Shown one piece after another: positions 25,436-33,345 of a stretch of 64,000 bases of DNA (position 1 is its first letter; each line of letters starts with the position of its first letter). The stretch is from assembly GCA_964650465.1 (NCBI GenBank), contig CAZYTA010000003.1, positions 1 to 64,000 of the forward strand. Reading direction: 5' to 3'. Below the pieces are notes generated by a model. The model saw nothing but the letters and a program-made list of their open reading frames with translations, was not told the origin of the DNA and searched no databases. This stretch comes from RGIG6353 sp964650465. Lineage in GTDB: Bacteria; Bacillota; Clostridia; Oscillospirales; SIG627. A program made the translations under genes and the position numbers.

Positions 25436-26275
25436 ATGAAAAGAGCTATAAGTGCATGGGCATTCCCCGGTACAATGACCTTCGAGGATATGTTCAGAAA
25501 GGCAAAGGAAATCGGATTTGAAGCAATTGAGCTTACAGTTGATGCAGTAGGCTCAAGCAGCCGTTCTCTTTCCACTGAATCGACCGAAAAGGATTTTGAA
25601 GAGATAAAAGGACTCATTGAAAAATACGGAATTGCAGTTGAAAGTGTTGCTTGCTCTACATATTGGAATAAGGCAATGTTCGGAAGCAATGACCCCAAAA
25701 AGAAGAATTTCGCAGTAGAGATGCTTCGCAATCACATAAGATGTGCCAAGGGTGTGGGTGCCGAAGCCATTCTCGTTGTTCCCTGCATTGACAGAGAAAC
25801 AGGGCTTCTCAAGAGCTACGACAACACCATAAAGACCTTCCGTGAGCTTGAGGGCGAAATCAATGCTTCGGGAATTAAGATAGGACTTGAAAATGTATGG
25901 AACCGCTTCTTCTCCTCCCCTATGGATGCAAAGTATGTCATTGAGGGAATCGGAAACAAGAATGTAGGTATTTACCTTGATTTGGGTAATATGATAGTTA
26001 TGAGCGATGCCGAATGGTGGATAGAGGTGCTTGCCGAACACATCATCAAAATACATGTTAAGGATTACAAGAGAGAAAACGGCAGGTACTACACAGGTGA
26101 TGACTGCGACCTTCTCGAGGGTGATGTTAACTGGGAGGTTGTATGTCCTATGCTCGGCAAGTGCTATGACGGCGCTATGACAGCAGAGGTATTTCCCGGT
26201 GAGGGTGTTGACCCCGATGAATTCTACAAGTCGGTAAATGCGGCACTTGCAAAAATGATTGAAATGGCAAAATAA
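25436..26275 (+). CDS. TIM-barrel sugar isomerase/epimerase-like, tandem copy 1
   Basis: A 279-residue AP_endonuc_2-type TIM barrel. Copies 1-4 share an N-terminal (S)-I-x-A-W-A-F-P motif, EKYGI, LENVWNxFFSSPMDAKYV, YxDxGNM and KxHxKD. Metal ligands here: Glu of GLENVW, Asp of YLDLGNM, His of KIHVKDYK and Glu of MTAEVFP. It is the copy with the most different start (ISAWAFPGTMTFEDMF) and has CSTYWNKAMF in place of SxGLYWSxGxF. The ATG at 25436 follows AAGGAGACA; the longer frame would overlap the phosphatase. Substrate unknown. Confidence 0.86.
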   Translation: MKRAISAWAFPGTMTFEDMFRKAKEIGFEAIELTVDAVGSSSRSLSTESTEKDFEEIKGLIEKYGIAVESVACSTYWNKAMFGSNDPKKKNFAVEMLRNHIRCAKGVGAEAILVVPCIDRETGLLKSYDNTIKTFRELEGEINASGIKIGLENVWNRFFSSPMDAKYVIEGIGNKNVGIYLDLGNMIVMSDAEWWIEVLAEHIIKIHVKDYKRENGRYYTGDDCDLLEGDVNWEVVCPMLGKCYDGAMTAEVFPGEGVDPDEFYKSVNAALAKMIEMAK

Positions 26276-26293
26276 TTTTTTGAAGGAAAATAT

Positions 26294-27136
26294 ATGAAAA
26301 AGTCAATAAACGCTTGGGCATTCCCCAACGAAATGACCTTTGCACAGATATTTGACACGGCAAAAAAATACGGCTTTGACGCCATAGAGCTTAATCTGGA
26401 TGCTCCCGAAAGAAGCAAGCACAGTCTCACTGTCAAAACCACCGCCGAGGAAATTGCCGAAATCAAAAGTCTTATAAGCGACTACGGAATATCGGTAGAA
26501 AGTATTTCTTCGAGTTTGTACGGCAAGGTCGGTGCTTTTGCGAGCAGAGAGCCCGAGAAGAGAGACGAGGCAATAGCTCTGCTGAAAAAGCATTTACAGC
26601 TGGCACGGGATATAGGAGCTGACAGCATACTTGCGGTTCCTCATATCGGAAGCGGCTTGAGGCTGAAGGAAAGCCTTGACAATACCATTGAAGTATTCCG
26701 TTCAATTAAAAGCGAGATAGCGGGCTACAACGTAAAGGTAGGTCTTGAAAACGTGTGGAACTGCTTTTTCTCCTCCCCTTTTGACATAAAGTACGTACTT
26801 GACGGTATCAACGACTCCAATGTGGGACTGTATTTCGATGTGGGAAATATGGTAGAATTTGCCGACACCGAATGGTGGATTGACATGGTGGGCAAGTACA
26901 TAGTGAAAGTACATGTAAAGGACTTCAAACGCGCGAAGGCGTACCGCTCGGGCGGAGCTTTCTGTGACCTTCTTGAAGGCGACCTCAACTGGGAAATGTC
27001 AATGCCCCTCCTTGCAAAGTATTATGACGGTCCGCTGACCGCCGAGCTTTCACAAGGAAGCAGAGATACCGACGAGTTTTATCCGAAGCTCTCCTCGGTG
27101 CTTGACAAAATAATCGAAATGGCGGGAGGAAAGTGA
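26294..27136 (+). CDS. TIM-barrel sugar isomerase/epimerase-like, tandem copy 2
   Basis: A 280-residue paralogue with ligands Glu in GLENVWNCF, Asp in YFDVGNM, His in KVHVKDFK and Glu in LTAELSQ. It is distinguished by LNLDAPERSKHSL in place of LNVDAVGANxHSF, and by SSLYGKVGAF where copies 3 and 4 have STGLYWS. The loop around substrate strand 2 has therefore changed, which argues for a different substrate rather than simple dosage. GAAGGAAAA lies upstream; the next copy starts one base after its stop, so the two are translationally coupled. Confidence 0.86.
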   Translation: MKKSINAWAFPNEMTFAQIFDTAKKYGFDAIELNLDAPERSKHSLTVKTTAEEIAEIKSLISDYGISVESISSSLYGKVGAFASREPEKRDEAIALLKKHLQLARDIGADSILAVPHIGSGLRLKESLDNTIEVFRSIKSEIAGYNVKVGLENVWNCFFSSPFDIKYVLDGINDSNVGLYFDVGNMVEFADTEWWIDMVGKYIVKVHVKDFKRAKAYRSGGAFCDLLEGDLNWEMSMPLLAKYYDGPLTAELSQGSRDTDEFYPKLSSVLDKIIEMAGGK

Positions 27137-27137
27137 T

Positions 27138-27977
27138 ATGAAACGTTCAATTAATGCATGGGCTTTCCCCGCGGAGATGACTTTCAAAGAGATTTTCGCA
27201 AAAGCAAAGGAGCACGGCTTTGAATGCATCGAGCTCAATGTTGATGCTGTCGGTGCAAATGCACACTCCTTTAATTTCGATACACAAAATGAGATTTTTG
27301 ACGAAGTAAATGCACTCAAGGAAAAGTACGGAATCCAGGTGCAAAGTGTATCTACCGGACTCTATTGGTCATATGGCACATTTGCTCATGAGGACAAAGA
27401 AAAGCTTGGCGAAGCGCTGAAAATACTCCGTACTCAGCTCAAATGCGCAAAGGCTGTCGGTGCCGACACATTGCTTGTTGTTACTTCCCCCGTGAAGGAG
27501 CTGGGACTTGAGAGAAGCTTTAACAACACGGTTCGGGTATTCAAAAGCCTTAAAGACGAAATTGCAGACTACGGTATAAAGATTGGTATTGAAAATGTAG
27601 GAAACAATTTCTTCACCTCACCCATGGACTTCAAGTATCTCATTGAGGCTATCGGTGATGAAAACGTGGGAATGTATTTTGACGTAGGCAACATGATGGA
27701 TTATTCCTATCCCCAATGGTGGCTTGATATAATCGGTGAGTATATTTTGAAAATTCACGTCAAGGATTACAAACGAAACGGCGGCTGTCACACAGGCGGA
27801 GCTTTTTGTAAGCTTCTTGAGGGGGATGTTGACTGGGATGTGGTTTCCCCTCTTATTGCAAAATACTATGACGGTCCCATAACAGCTGAGGTATCTCCTG
27901 CCCCGGATCAAACTACAGACGAATTTTTAGCATCGGTAAACGAAGCAGTAAAAACTATAATTTACAAAGCAAAATAA
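27138..27977 (+). CDS. TIM-barrel sugar isomerase/epimerase-like, tandem copy 3
   Basis: A 279-residue paralogue closest to copy 4 by shared words (SINAWAFPAEMTF, VDAVGANxHSF, VQSVSTGLYWS, GGCHxGGxFCKLLEGDVxWDV). Ligands: Glu of GIENVG, Asp of YFDVGNM, His of KIHVKDYK, Glu of ITAEVSP. Unusual changes are ENVGNNFFTS where all other copies have ENVW-FFSS, replacing the conserved Trp, and MMDYSYPQWW where copies 2 and 4 have an EF-E-WW pattern. It is likely active but with altered pocket shape. GGAGGAAAG of the preceding gene's end serves as its ribosome site. Confidence 0.86.
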   Translation: MKRSINAWAFPAEMTFKEIFAKAKEHGFECIELNVDAVGANAHSFNFDTQNEIFDEVNALKEKYGIQVQSVSTGLYWSYGTFAHEDKEKLGEALKILRTQLKCAKAVGADTLLVVTSPVKELGLERSFNNTVRVFKSLKDEIADYGIKIGIENVGNNFFTSPMDFKYLIEAIGDENVGMYFDVGNMMDYSYPQWWLDIIGEYILKIHVKDYKRNGGCHTGGAFCKLLEGDVDWDVVSPLIAKYYDGPITAEVSPAPDQTTDEFLASVNEAVKTIIYKAK

Positions 27978-28002
27978 ATTTATAAACGAAAGGAATAAAA
28001 TT

Positions 28003-28839
28003 ATGAAAAAGTCAATTAACGCATGGGCTTTCCCTGCAGAGATGACCTTTGAGGAAATCTTTAAAACAGCAAAAGACTACGGCTTTGAGGCTATGGAGCT
28101 TAATGTTGATGCAGTAGGCGCCAACAAGCACTCTTTCAACTTTGAAACAACAGATGCTCAGATTGAAGAAGTAAAGGCACTTAAGGCTAAATACGGAATC
28201 GACGTACAGAGCGTTTCAACAGGTTTGTACTGGTCATCGGGTGCTTTCGCAAGCGAAAATCCCGAAAAGAGAGCAGAAGCTCTCAAGGTTATCAGAACTC
28301 AGCTCAGATGTGCCAAGGGCATCGGCGCTGACGGCATTCTTGTTGTTACCTGTGTTGATAACGAAATCGGTCTGAAGAAGAGCTTTGACAACACTATTGA
28401 AGTGTTCAAGTCTCTTAAGGACGAGATAGCAGAATCAGGTGTAAGAGTAGGACTTGAAAATGTATGGAACAACTTCTTCTCTTCTCCCATGGATGCAAAG
28501 TATGTTCTTGACGGAATCGGTGACAAGAATGTAGGTATCTACTTTGATATAGGTAACATGATTGAGTTCTCCGAGGCTGAATGGTGGATTGACATCATCG
28601 GTGAGTACATAGTAAAGGTACACATCAAGGACTTCAAGAGAAACGGCGGATGCCATGCAGGCGGAACCTTCTGCAAGCTTCTTGAGGGTGATGTTAACTG
28701 GGATGTTGCTATTCCCAAGCTTGCAAAATACTATGACGGTCCTATGACTGCTGAGCTTTTCCCTGCAGCAGATACAGACATGAATGAATTTTTTACAGAA
28801 ATTTCCACAGCGCTTGACAAGATAATTGCAAAAGCATAA
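28003..28839 (+). CDS. TIM-barrel sugar isomerase/epimerase-like, tandem copy 4
   Basis: A 278-residue last copy with the full motif set: SINAWAFPAEMTF, LENVWNNFFSSP, YFDIGNM, KVHIKDFKRNGG and MTAELFP. The Cys-containing segment GGTFCKLLEGDVNWDV is shared with copy 3. Codons here look more regular (many GCT, GTT, AAG) than in copy 2, as in highly expressed genes of this genome such as argG, so this may be the main enzyme. GAAAGGAA lies upstream and a strong terminator follows the stop. Confidence 0.86.
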   Translation: MKKSINAWAFPAEMTFEEIFKTAKDYGFEAMELNVDAVGANKHSFNFETTDAQIEEVKALKAKYGIDVQSVSTGLYWSSGAFASENPEKRAEALKVIRTQLRCAKGIGADGILVVTCVDNEIGLKKSFDNTIEVFKSLKDEIAESGVRVGLENVWNNFFSSPMDAKYVLDGIGDKNVGIYFDIGNMIEFSEAEWWIDIIGEYIVKVHIKDFKRNGGCHAGGTFCKLLEGDVNWDVAIPKLAKYYDGPMTAELFPAADTDMNEFFTEISTALDKIIAKA

Positions 28840-28875
28840 ATTAAAGTGCGTGTCTTTTTGACACGCACTTTAATT
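28840..28875 (+). terminator. Terminator of the TIM-barrel operon
   Basis: AATTAAAGTGCGTGTC / GACACGCACTTTAATT around TTTTT; a 16-bp perfect stem just after the last copy. Confidence 0.93.
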
Positions 28876-28900
28876 CTTTGTAAATGTTTGTAAAGTTTGC

Positions 28901-28928
28901 TTGATTTTCCAAAAAATCGGTATATAAT
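28901..28928 (+). promoter_or_regulatory. Promoter of small zinc-ribbon membrane protein gene
   Basis: TTGATT (28901-28906), 16-bp spacer, TATAAT (28923-28928). Confidence 0.65.
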
Positions 28929-28947
28929 CTAAAAAGAGGTGACAAAA

Positions 28948-29358
28948 TTGAACAAACTTAGATATAAGCTTCAATGCTTTATGATGGGGCGCTACGGAAT
29001 TGACGAATTCTATTATCTGCTTCTGGCTTTATACACTGTACTTCTGATTGTAAACTGCTTCGTGCATTCAGCAGGTATAAGCATTGCGCTGTGGCTGATT
29101 TTGATTTATGCGCTGTACAGGATTATGTCCAAAAACATATCGGCAAGACAGAAGGAAAATGCTAAATTTCTTTTGTTAAAAAACAAAGCTTTAAAGGAAT
29201 TCAGGCAAATCAAGGACAGAATAAAGGACAAAAGCCACATTTACAAAAAATGTCCCCACTGTAAGGCTACATTGCGTTTTCCCAGAAAAAAAGGAAAGCA
29301 CAGCGCTGTGTGTCCCAAGTGTCATAAAGAGCTAAAGGTAAATGTGTATTTTGAATAA
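28948..29358 (+). CDS. Small membrane protein with C-terminal zinc-ribbon-like motif
   Basis: A 136-residue protein: FMMGRYGIDEF, then two membrane helices (about residues 20-60), a basic helix (QKENAKFLLLKNKALKEFRQ) and a C-terminal CPHCKATLRFPRKKGKHSAV-CPKCHKEL with two CxxC pairs, a zinc-ribbon fold. The GRYGxDxL start and layout match a conserved but uncharacterised Firmicutes family. TTG at 28948 is preferred, with GAGGTG at 28936 as ribosome site; the alternative GTG at 28939 lies inside that site. Single-gene unit between terminators; function unknown. Confidence 0.72.
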   Translation: MNKLRYKLQCFMMGRYGIDEFYYLLLALYTVLLIVNCFVHSAGISIALWLILIYALYRIMSKNISARQKENAKFLLLKNKALKEFRQIKDRIKDKSHIYKKCPHCKATLRFPRKKGKHSAVCPKCHKELKVNVYFE

Positions 29359-29361
29359 TTC

Positions 29362-30168
29362 TCAAGACAATTGATACTTTGACGGCAAGATTCCCATGTG
29401 GTGTTTGAACACCCTTGTAAAAAAAGACAAGTTTTCAAAGCCGCAACTATATGCCGACTGAGATACCGAATATCCCGACGAAATATATTCCGCTGCACGT
29501 AAGCACCGATATTTATTCAAATACTCCACTACAGTCTGCCCTGTAATGCGCTTAAAATCACGACACAAGGCATACTTATCGGTATTAATGCCAACAGCAA
29601 TATCAACAAGAGATATATGTTGATTATAATTATTCCTAATATAATTTATTGCCGATTTCACCTTGTCAACGGTTCTTGTGCTCACGGAAGATTCTTTCAC
29701 AAATGAATAATTTTCACAAAGCTCAATGAGTATTTTCAAAAGTATCTCATTGAGCTTTGCTGTTTTATACAATACATCCGAACTGTACATTTCGCACAAT
29801 TGAAAAAACAGTTCCTTGAGCTTAGTGCTCTTTATATAAGGCAAAAACAATTGACTGTTCAAATCTATCCCCATCTGTTTGCAAAAAGACGGACTGATAA
29901 TCAAACAGCTGTAGGTGAGCTTTGTATCCGTGCCTGTGTAGTGAATTTCATTTGAATTTGCAACAATAATATCGTCCTTTTCAAATTTGTATTTTTCACC
30001 GTTTAAGAACACTGTTCCCTTCCCCGAAATACAAAGCTGTATTTCCAAATCTTCGTGCCAATTTTGCTCCTTGCTATACGAATACAATGTTCTTTCCAAA
30101 TCCCTGTGCAGCACAAAAGGCAAACCGTTAACAGCCGAGCTGTATTCCTCAAATCGTGTTCCTATCAT
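29362..30168 (-). CDS. AraC-family transcriptional regulator
   Basis: A 268-residue regulator with an N-terminal cupin sensing domain (WHEDLEIQLCISGKGTVFLN, DDIIVANSNEIHY) and C-terminal double HTH. The latter has INYIRNNYNQHISLVDIAVG, DKYALCRDFKRITGQTVVEY and the signature SQSAYSCGFENLSFFTRVFKHHMGILPSKY. It probably senses a sugar. Divergent from the YgjV-like/beta-propeller operon (104 bp apart), which is its likely target. GGAGG precedes the ATG. Confidence 0.9.
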   Translation of the reverse strand: MIGTRFEEYSSAVNGLPFVLHRDLERTLYSYSKEQNWHEDLEIQLCISGKGTVFLNGEKYKFEKDDIIVANSNEIHYTGTDTKLTYSCLIISPSFCKQMGIDLNSQLFLPYIKSTKLKELFFQLCEMYSSDVLYKTAKLNEILLKILIELCENYSFVKESSVSTRTVDKVKSAINYIRNNYNQHISLVDIAVGINTDKYALCRDFKRITGQTVVEYLNKYRCLRAAEYISSGYSVSQSAYSCGFENLSFFTRVFKHHMGILPSKYQLS

Positions 30169-30209
30169 ACAACCTCCAATATAGTGCTAATAATATCCAA
30201 AATAATCTA

Positions 30210-30238
30210 TTGAAACTCACATTGAAATTCAATATAAT
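30210..30238 (+). promoter_or_regulatory. Promoter of ygjV-like operon
   Basis: TTGAAA (30210-30215), 17-bp spacer, TATAAT (30233-30238). The spacer carries ATTGAAATTCAAT, a palindrome that could be an operator. Confidence 0.75.
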
Positions 30239-30272
30239 AATAACACAAAAATTCAGAAGGTTCAAGAAAAAA

Positions 30273-30782
30273 ATGACTATACTTGCACAGCTTTTTGGAA
30301 TAGGAGCTACTTTATCGCTGTTTTTGATATATCAGCAAAAAAGCAGAAGGGGTATGCTTTGGGCAAAGCTTTCGGCAGATATTTTTTGGGTTATACACTA
30401 TCTGCTTCTGGGCGGATATGCGGGAATGATTCCCAACGGTGTTGGAGTATTCCGTGAAATAATCTTTTTAAAGAGGAAAGAAAAACAATGGGCAAACAAT
30501 GTTTTCTTCCCTGTTCTGTTCATATGCATTAACTTAACATTGGGACTTATATCCTTTGATGCATTTTATGATCTGCTTCCGATAACCGCATCATCTATTG
30601 TAACAATATCACTGTGGATAGACCGCCCGAAAATTACAAAGCTTATATCAATACCTGTATCGTCGGCATTTATGATATATGACTTTTTTGTGGGGTCGTA
30701 TGTCGGTATAATAAACGAAGCAATTGCTATTGCTTCAATAATAATATATTTTATGAGGGAGAAAAAAGATGTTTGCAAATGA
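30273..30782 (+). CDS. YgjV-family inner membrane protein
   Basis: A 169-residue membrane protein with five or six helices. QLFGIGATLSLFLIYQQKSR, LSADIFWVIHYLLLGGYAGM and NGVGVFREIIFLKRKEK are the motifs of the YgjV/SemiSWEET-like family. YDLLPITASSIVTISLWIDRP and YDFFVGSYVGIINEAIAIAS form the second half, so it looks like two three-helix SWEET-type units. Transport of a sugar or small solute is plausible but unproven for the family. The start at 30273 fits the family N terminus; the ribosome site AGAAGG is 12 bases away, longer than usual. It overlaps the next gene by 14 bp. Confidence 0.75.
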   Translation: MTILAQLFGIGATLSLFLIYQQKSRRGMLWAKLSADIFWVIHYLLLGGYAGMIPNGVGVFREIIFLKRKEKQWANNVFFPVLFICINLTLGLISFDAFYDLLPITASSIVTISLWIDRPKITKLISIPVSSAFMIYDFFVGSYVGIINEAIAIASIIIYFMREKKDVCK

Positions 30783-31932
30783 TTTTATAACAGACAAAGA
30801 GCTTTTTTACAGTGAGGGCGCATTCATTGATGATGTTTCCCGTACAATTGATACTAATGCCTCGGAAGAAGCTGTAAAAAAAGGAGATTCTTTTGCAAGG
30901 GAGATAACAGCCCGTTTTGTATCGGATTTTGAAAAAAGCGGTGATAAAATGGCACATGTATCCACCTTTATGCTCATCGACGGCACAGTTTATATGACAT
31001 ATTATGCCAACACAAAGGAGCCGTCGGAGGACCCGAACAATCAAACAGCACGTTTGGTTTATGCATCCGCTGACGATATCGACAATAAGGTGTACATAGA
31101 CATTCAAACCGCAGGTGACACAGTTTTTGGAAAACGTGTGGAAATGGTATACGACACCATTATGATGCAAAAGGATGCTGACACAATATATGTTATGTGG
31201 ACAGCACGTGTGGAAGAAAACTATTACAGATTTTACTGTCCTTTTAGCATTTCGTCAAAAACATTGGGAGAAATCGGAGTAAACCGATTTAAAGCAGGAA
31301 ACATCACAAATGACTTCAGCGCAACGGGCATAAGAAGTGCGCTGGCGGAAAATGATATCCCCTGCAAAAAAATGTTTTCGGACATAGGTATTATGCAAAA
31401 GCTGTCCTGCCGAGAAGAAAACGGAGTAAGCTACTATTACACAGGTACATACAGCGGAGATTTTACCGCAATAATAAAAAGCCGTGATCTCATCACCTGG
31501 GAATATGTTTCACAACCCGATTTTATCAATGACTCAAAGTGGGAAAATGCGACCTATGTTGTGGGAGATAAATGCTTTTATTTTGTTCGTCAGCAGGATT
31601 CGAACAAATACGGCTTTCTCACAGCTTATAATCTTACCGAAGGCACATGGGACAAGCCTGTACACATAGGCGACTGTCAATCACGTTCTGATTTCATTTA
31701 TTATAAAGGCAATCTTTATCTGTTCCACGCACCTATTGACAGAAGCCATATCGGAATAGTAAAAATTGACACAGAAGATATTTCAAAAAGCGAAATACTT
31801 CTGCAAGCAAAAATGGACACAAGCTGTTTTTATCCCTTTGTTCAATATTATGGTAATACAATGGCAATGTCATATACCGTATCGAGAAAGCATATACGGC
31901 TTGCGCTCTTCGACCTCGAAAACTATATATAA
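30769..31932 (+). CDS. Cytoplasmic beta-propeller protein, glycosidase/sialidase-like
   Basis: A 387-residue protein without signal peptide, built of repeated beta-sheet units: HVSTFMLIDGTVYMTYYAN, RVEMVYDTIMMQKDADTIYV, FTAIIKSRDLITWEYVSQP, ENATYVVGDKCFYFVRQQ, SRSDFIYYKGNLYLFHAPID and FYPFVQYYGNTMAMSYT. The blade pattern (SRDLITWE, then ENATYV) resembles five-bladed GH43/GH130-like or sialidase-type propellers acting on oligosaccharides. No set of catalytic carboxylates can be assigned. The GAGGGAG ribosome site and 14-bp overlap with the ygjV-like gene indicate translational coupling, so a membrane carrier and an intracellular sugar-binding or cleaving protein may work together. Confidence 0.6.
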   Translation: MFANDFITDKELFYSEGAFIDDVSRTIDTNASEEAVKKGDSFAREITARFVSDFEKSGDKMAHVSTFMLIDGTVYMTYYANTKEPSEDPNNQTARLVYASADDIDNKVYIDIQTAGDTVFGKRVEMVYDTIMMQKDADTIYVMWTARVEENYYRFYCPFSISSKTLGEIGVNRFKAGNITNDFSATGIRSALAENDIPCKKMFSDIGIMQKLSCREENGVSYYYTGTYSGDFTAIIKSRDLITWEYVSQPDFINDSKWENATYVVGDKCFYFVRQQDSNKYGFLTAYNLTEGTWDKPVHIGDCQSRSDFIYYKGNLYLFHAPIDRSHIGIVKIDTEDISKSEILLQAKMDTSCFYPFVQYYGNTMAMSYTVSRKHIRLALFDLENYI

Positions 31933-31939
31933 ATACATA

Positions 31940-31984
31940 AAACAGTCAGGACGGCAACGGCTTTCTTGACTGTTTGGCTTTTTA
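31940..31984 (+). terminator. Terminator after beta-propeller gene
   Basis: AAACAGTCA ... TGACTGTTT with an 18-nt loop, followed by GGCTTTTTAG. Weak loop geometry but correct place. Confidence 0.6.
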
Positions 31985-32079
31985 GTGGTAATATACAAAA
32001 TAGGAAATGTATTTACCGAAATATGAAATTGACTTTCCTCAGGATGTTATCTAAAATGTTATCCATGGAGTTGATAACA

Positions 32080-33345
32080 TTGAAGAATAAAAAAGCGGCG
32101 AGATTGGTTTCAAAGAATTTCCCATGCATTAATAAAAGTATATTAATTATAGCACTGTGTTGGACGGCATATTTAATTTCGTACATAGGCAGAACCGACT
32201 ATAATGCCTGTCTTGTAGAAATAGTAAGAGAGACGGGCATATCAAGAGTCACTGCAGGCACCGTTTCGTCTGCGTTTGCAATCTGTTATTCTGCAGGGCA
32301 GTTAATCAGTGCCTTTTGTATGAAAAAGCTGTCACCGCTAAAGGTGATAGGTGCTGAGCTTTTGTCGGTGGCGTGCATAAATTTCCTGTTTTCCCGTTCC
32401 GACACATTTGTTTTGATGGCTGTTTTGTGGGGAATAAACGGATGCATACAATCCACACTTCTCAGCGGTATTACCAAAATTTTCTCAAATACACTTTCCG
32501 AGCCTTACCTTTCGAGAGGTGCTGTTGCCCTGAACACGGTAGGTGCCGCGGGCGGATTGTTGAATTACGTTCTGTCGTGGGTATTTATATCTTTTTCAAA
32601 TTGGAGATACTTATTTTCATCGGTTGCCTTTTCTCTGTTGCTTTTGTGCGTCATATGGTTTATTGCCATGCCGCAGCTCTGCAAAAGCGAAAGTAAAAAC
32701 AAAACGGCTGAAAATAAAGCAGAAAACGAACCTGTTGTTTCATCTGCTCCTCTTTCAAAAGCAGTTCCCGTTTTTGTCATTGCAGGCGCATTTTTCATCG
32801 GTACACTTAGGGAAAGTGTCTCACTGTGGATACCGTCATACATAAGCGAAGTATTCAACCTTAGCACTGCCAGCTCTGTTATTGCCACTGTTTTTGTTCC
32901 GTGCTTGCAAATATGCGGTGCGTTCGCAGGCGGATATTTCGGACGTAAAACAAACAACCTTCTGTTTGCTTCGGCAATTACTTTTTTACTGTCAGGAAGC
33001 TCCCTTGCGATTATCGGCATATCGGGCAACGCAAATCTGTTTTTGTCGGTTGCTTTTTTTGCTGTTAATGCGGTCTGTATGACAACAGCTCTCACCTTTT
33101 TACTGAGCCTGTTCCCAATTGCATATTTTAATAAAAAAACCCTCCCCTTTATGGTCGGAATAATAAACTTTTCCGTTCATTGCGGAGATTTTACCGCTTC
33201 TCTCGGAATCGGCTGGCTGTCTCAGCAAACGAATTGGAGTACTGTTTTTACGGCTTTGCCTATTATGGCTGCATCAGCGGCGTTTATATGCACAGCAGGC
33301 GGATATATTTTGAAGAAAGGAAGAACACCTCATGTCTGTAAATGA
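32080..33345 (+). CDS. MFS transporter (OPA/GlpT-like)
   Basis: A 12-helix major facilitator of about 421 residues. WTAYLISYIGRTDYNACLVE and TAGTVSSAFAICYSAGQLIS resemble the organophosphate:phosphate antiporter start. LYGI-type and G-R loops follow in NTVGAAGGLLNYVLSWVF and FAGGYFGRKTNNLLF. No Met codon is well placed. TTG at 32080, nine bases after GGAG (32067-32070), is the best start; it gives an N terminus LKNKKAARLVSKNFPCINKS encoded largely by a solo copy of the dispersed repeat. The substrate is probably a sugar phosphate or organic acid. It overlaps the following AraC gene by 14 bp, so the two are coupled. Confidence 0.78.
   Translation: MKNKKAARLVSKNFPCINKSILIIALCWTAYLISYIGRTDYNACLVEIVRETGISRVTAGTVSSAFAICYSAGQLISAFCMKKLSPLKVIGAELLSVACINFLFSRSDTFVLMAVLWGINGCIQSTLLSGITKIFSNTLSEPYLSRGAVALNTVGAAGGLLNYVLSWVFISFSNWRYLFSSVAFSLLLLCVIWFIAMPQLCKSESKNKTAENKAENEPVVSSAPLSKAVPVFVIAGAFFIGTLRESVSLWIPSYISEVFNLSTASSVIATVFVPCLQICGAFAGGYFGRKTNNLLFASAITFLLSGSSLAIIGISGNANLFLSVAFFAVNAVCMTTALTFLLSLFPIAYFNKKTLPFMVGIINFSVHCGDFTASLGIGWLSQQTNWSTVFTALPIMAASAAFICTAGGYILKKGRTPHVCK
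32089..32125. repeat. Solo derivative of dispersed repeat (copy E), inside MFS N terminus
   Basis: AAAAAAGCGGCGAGATTGG followed by AAAGAATTTCCCAT joins the left end of the 100-bp element to its right end. The frame passes through it into the transporter. Confidence 0.65.

Noticed and set aside
32565..33095. 176-codon minus-strand frame antisense to the MFS gene
   Set aside because: No ribosome site and no coherent domain; the + strand transporter is convincing.
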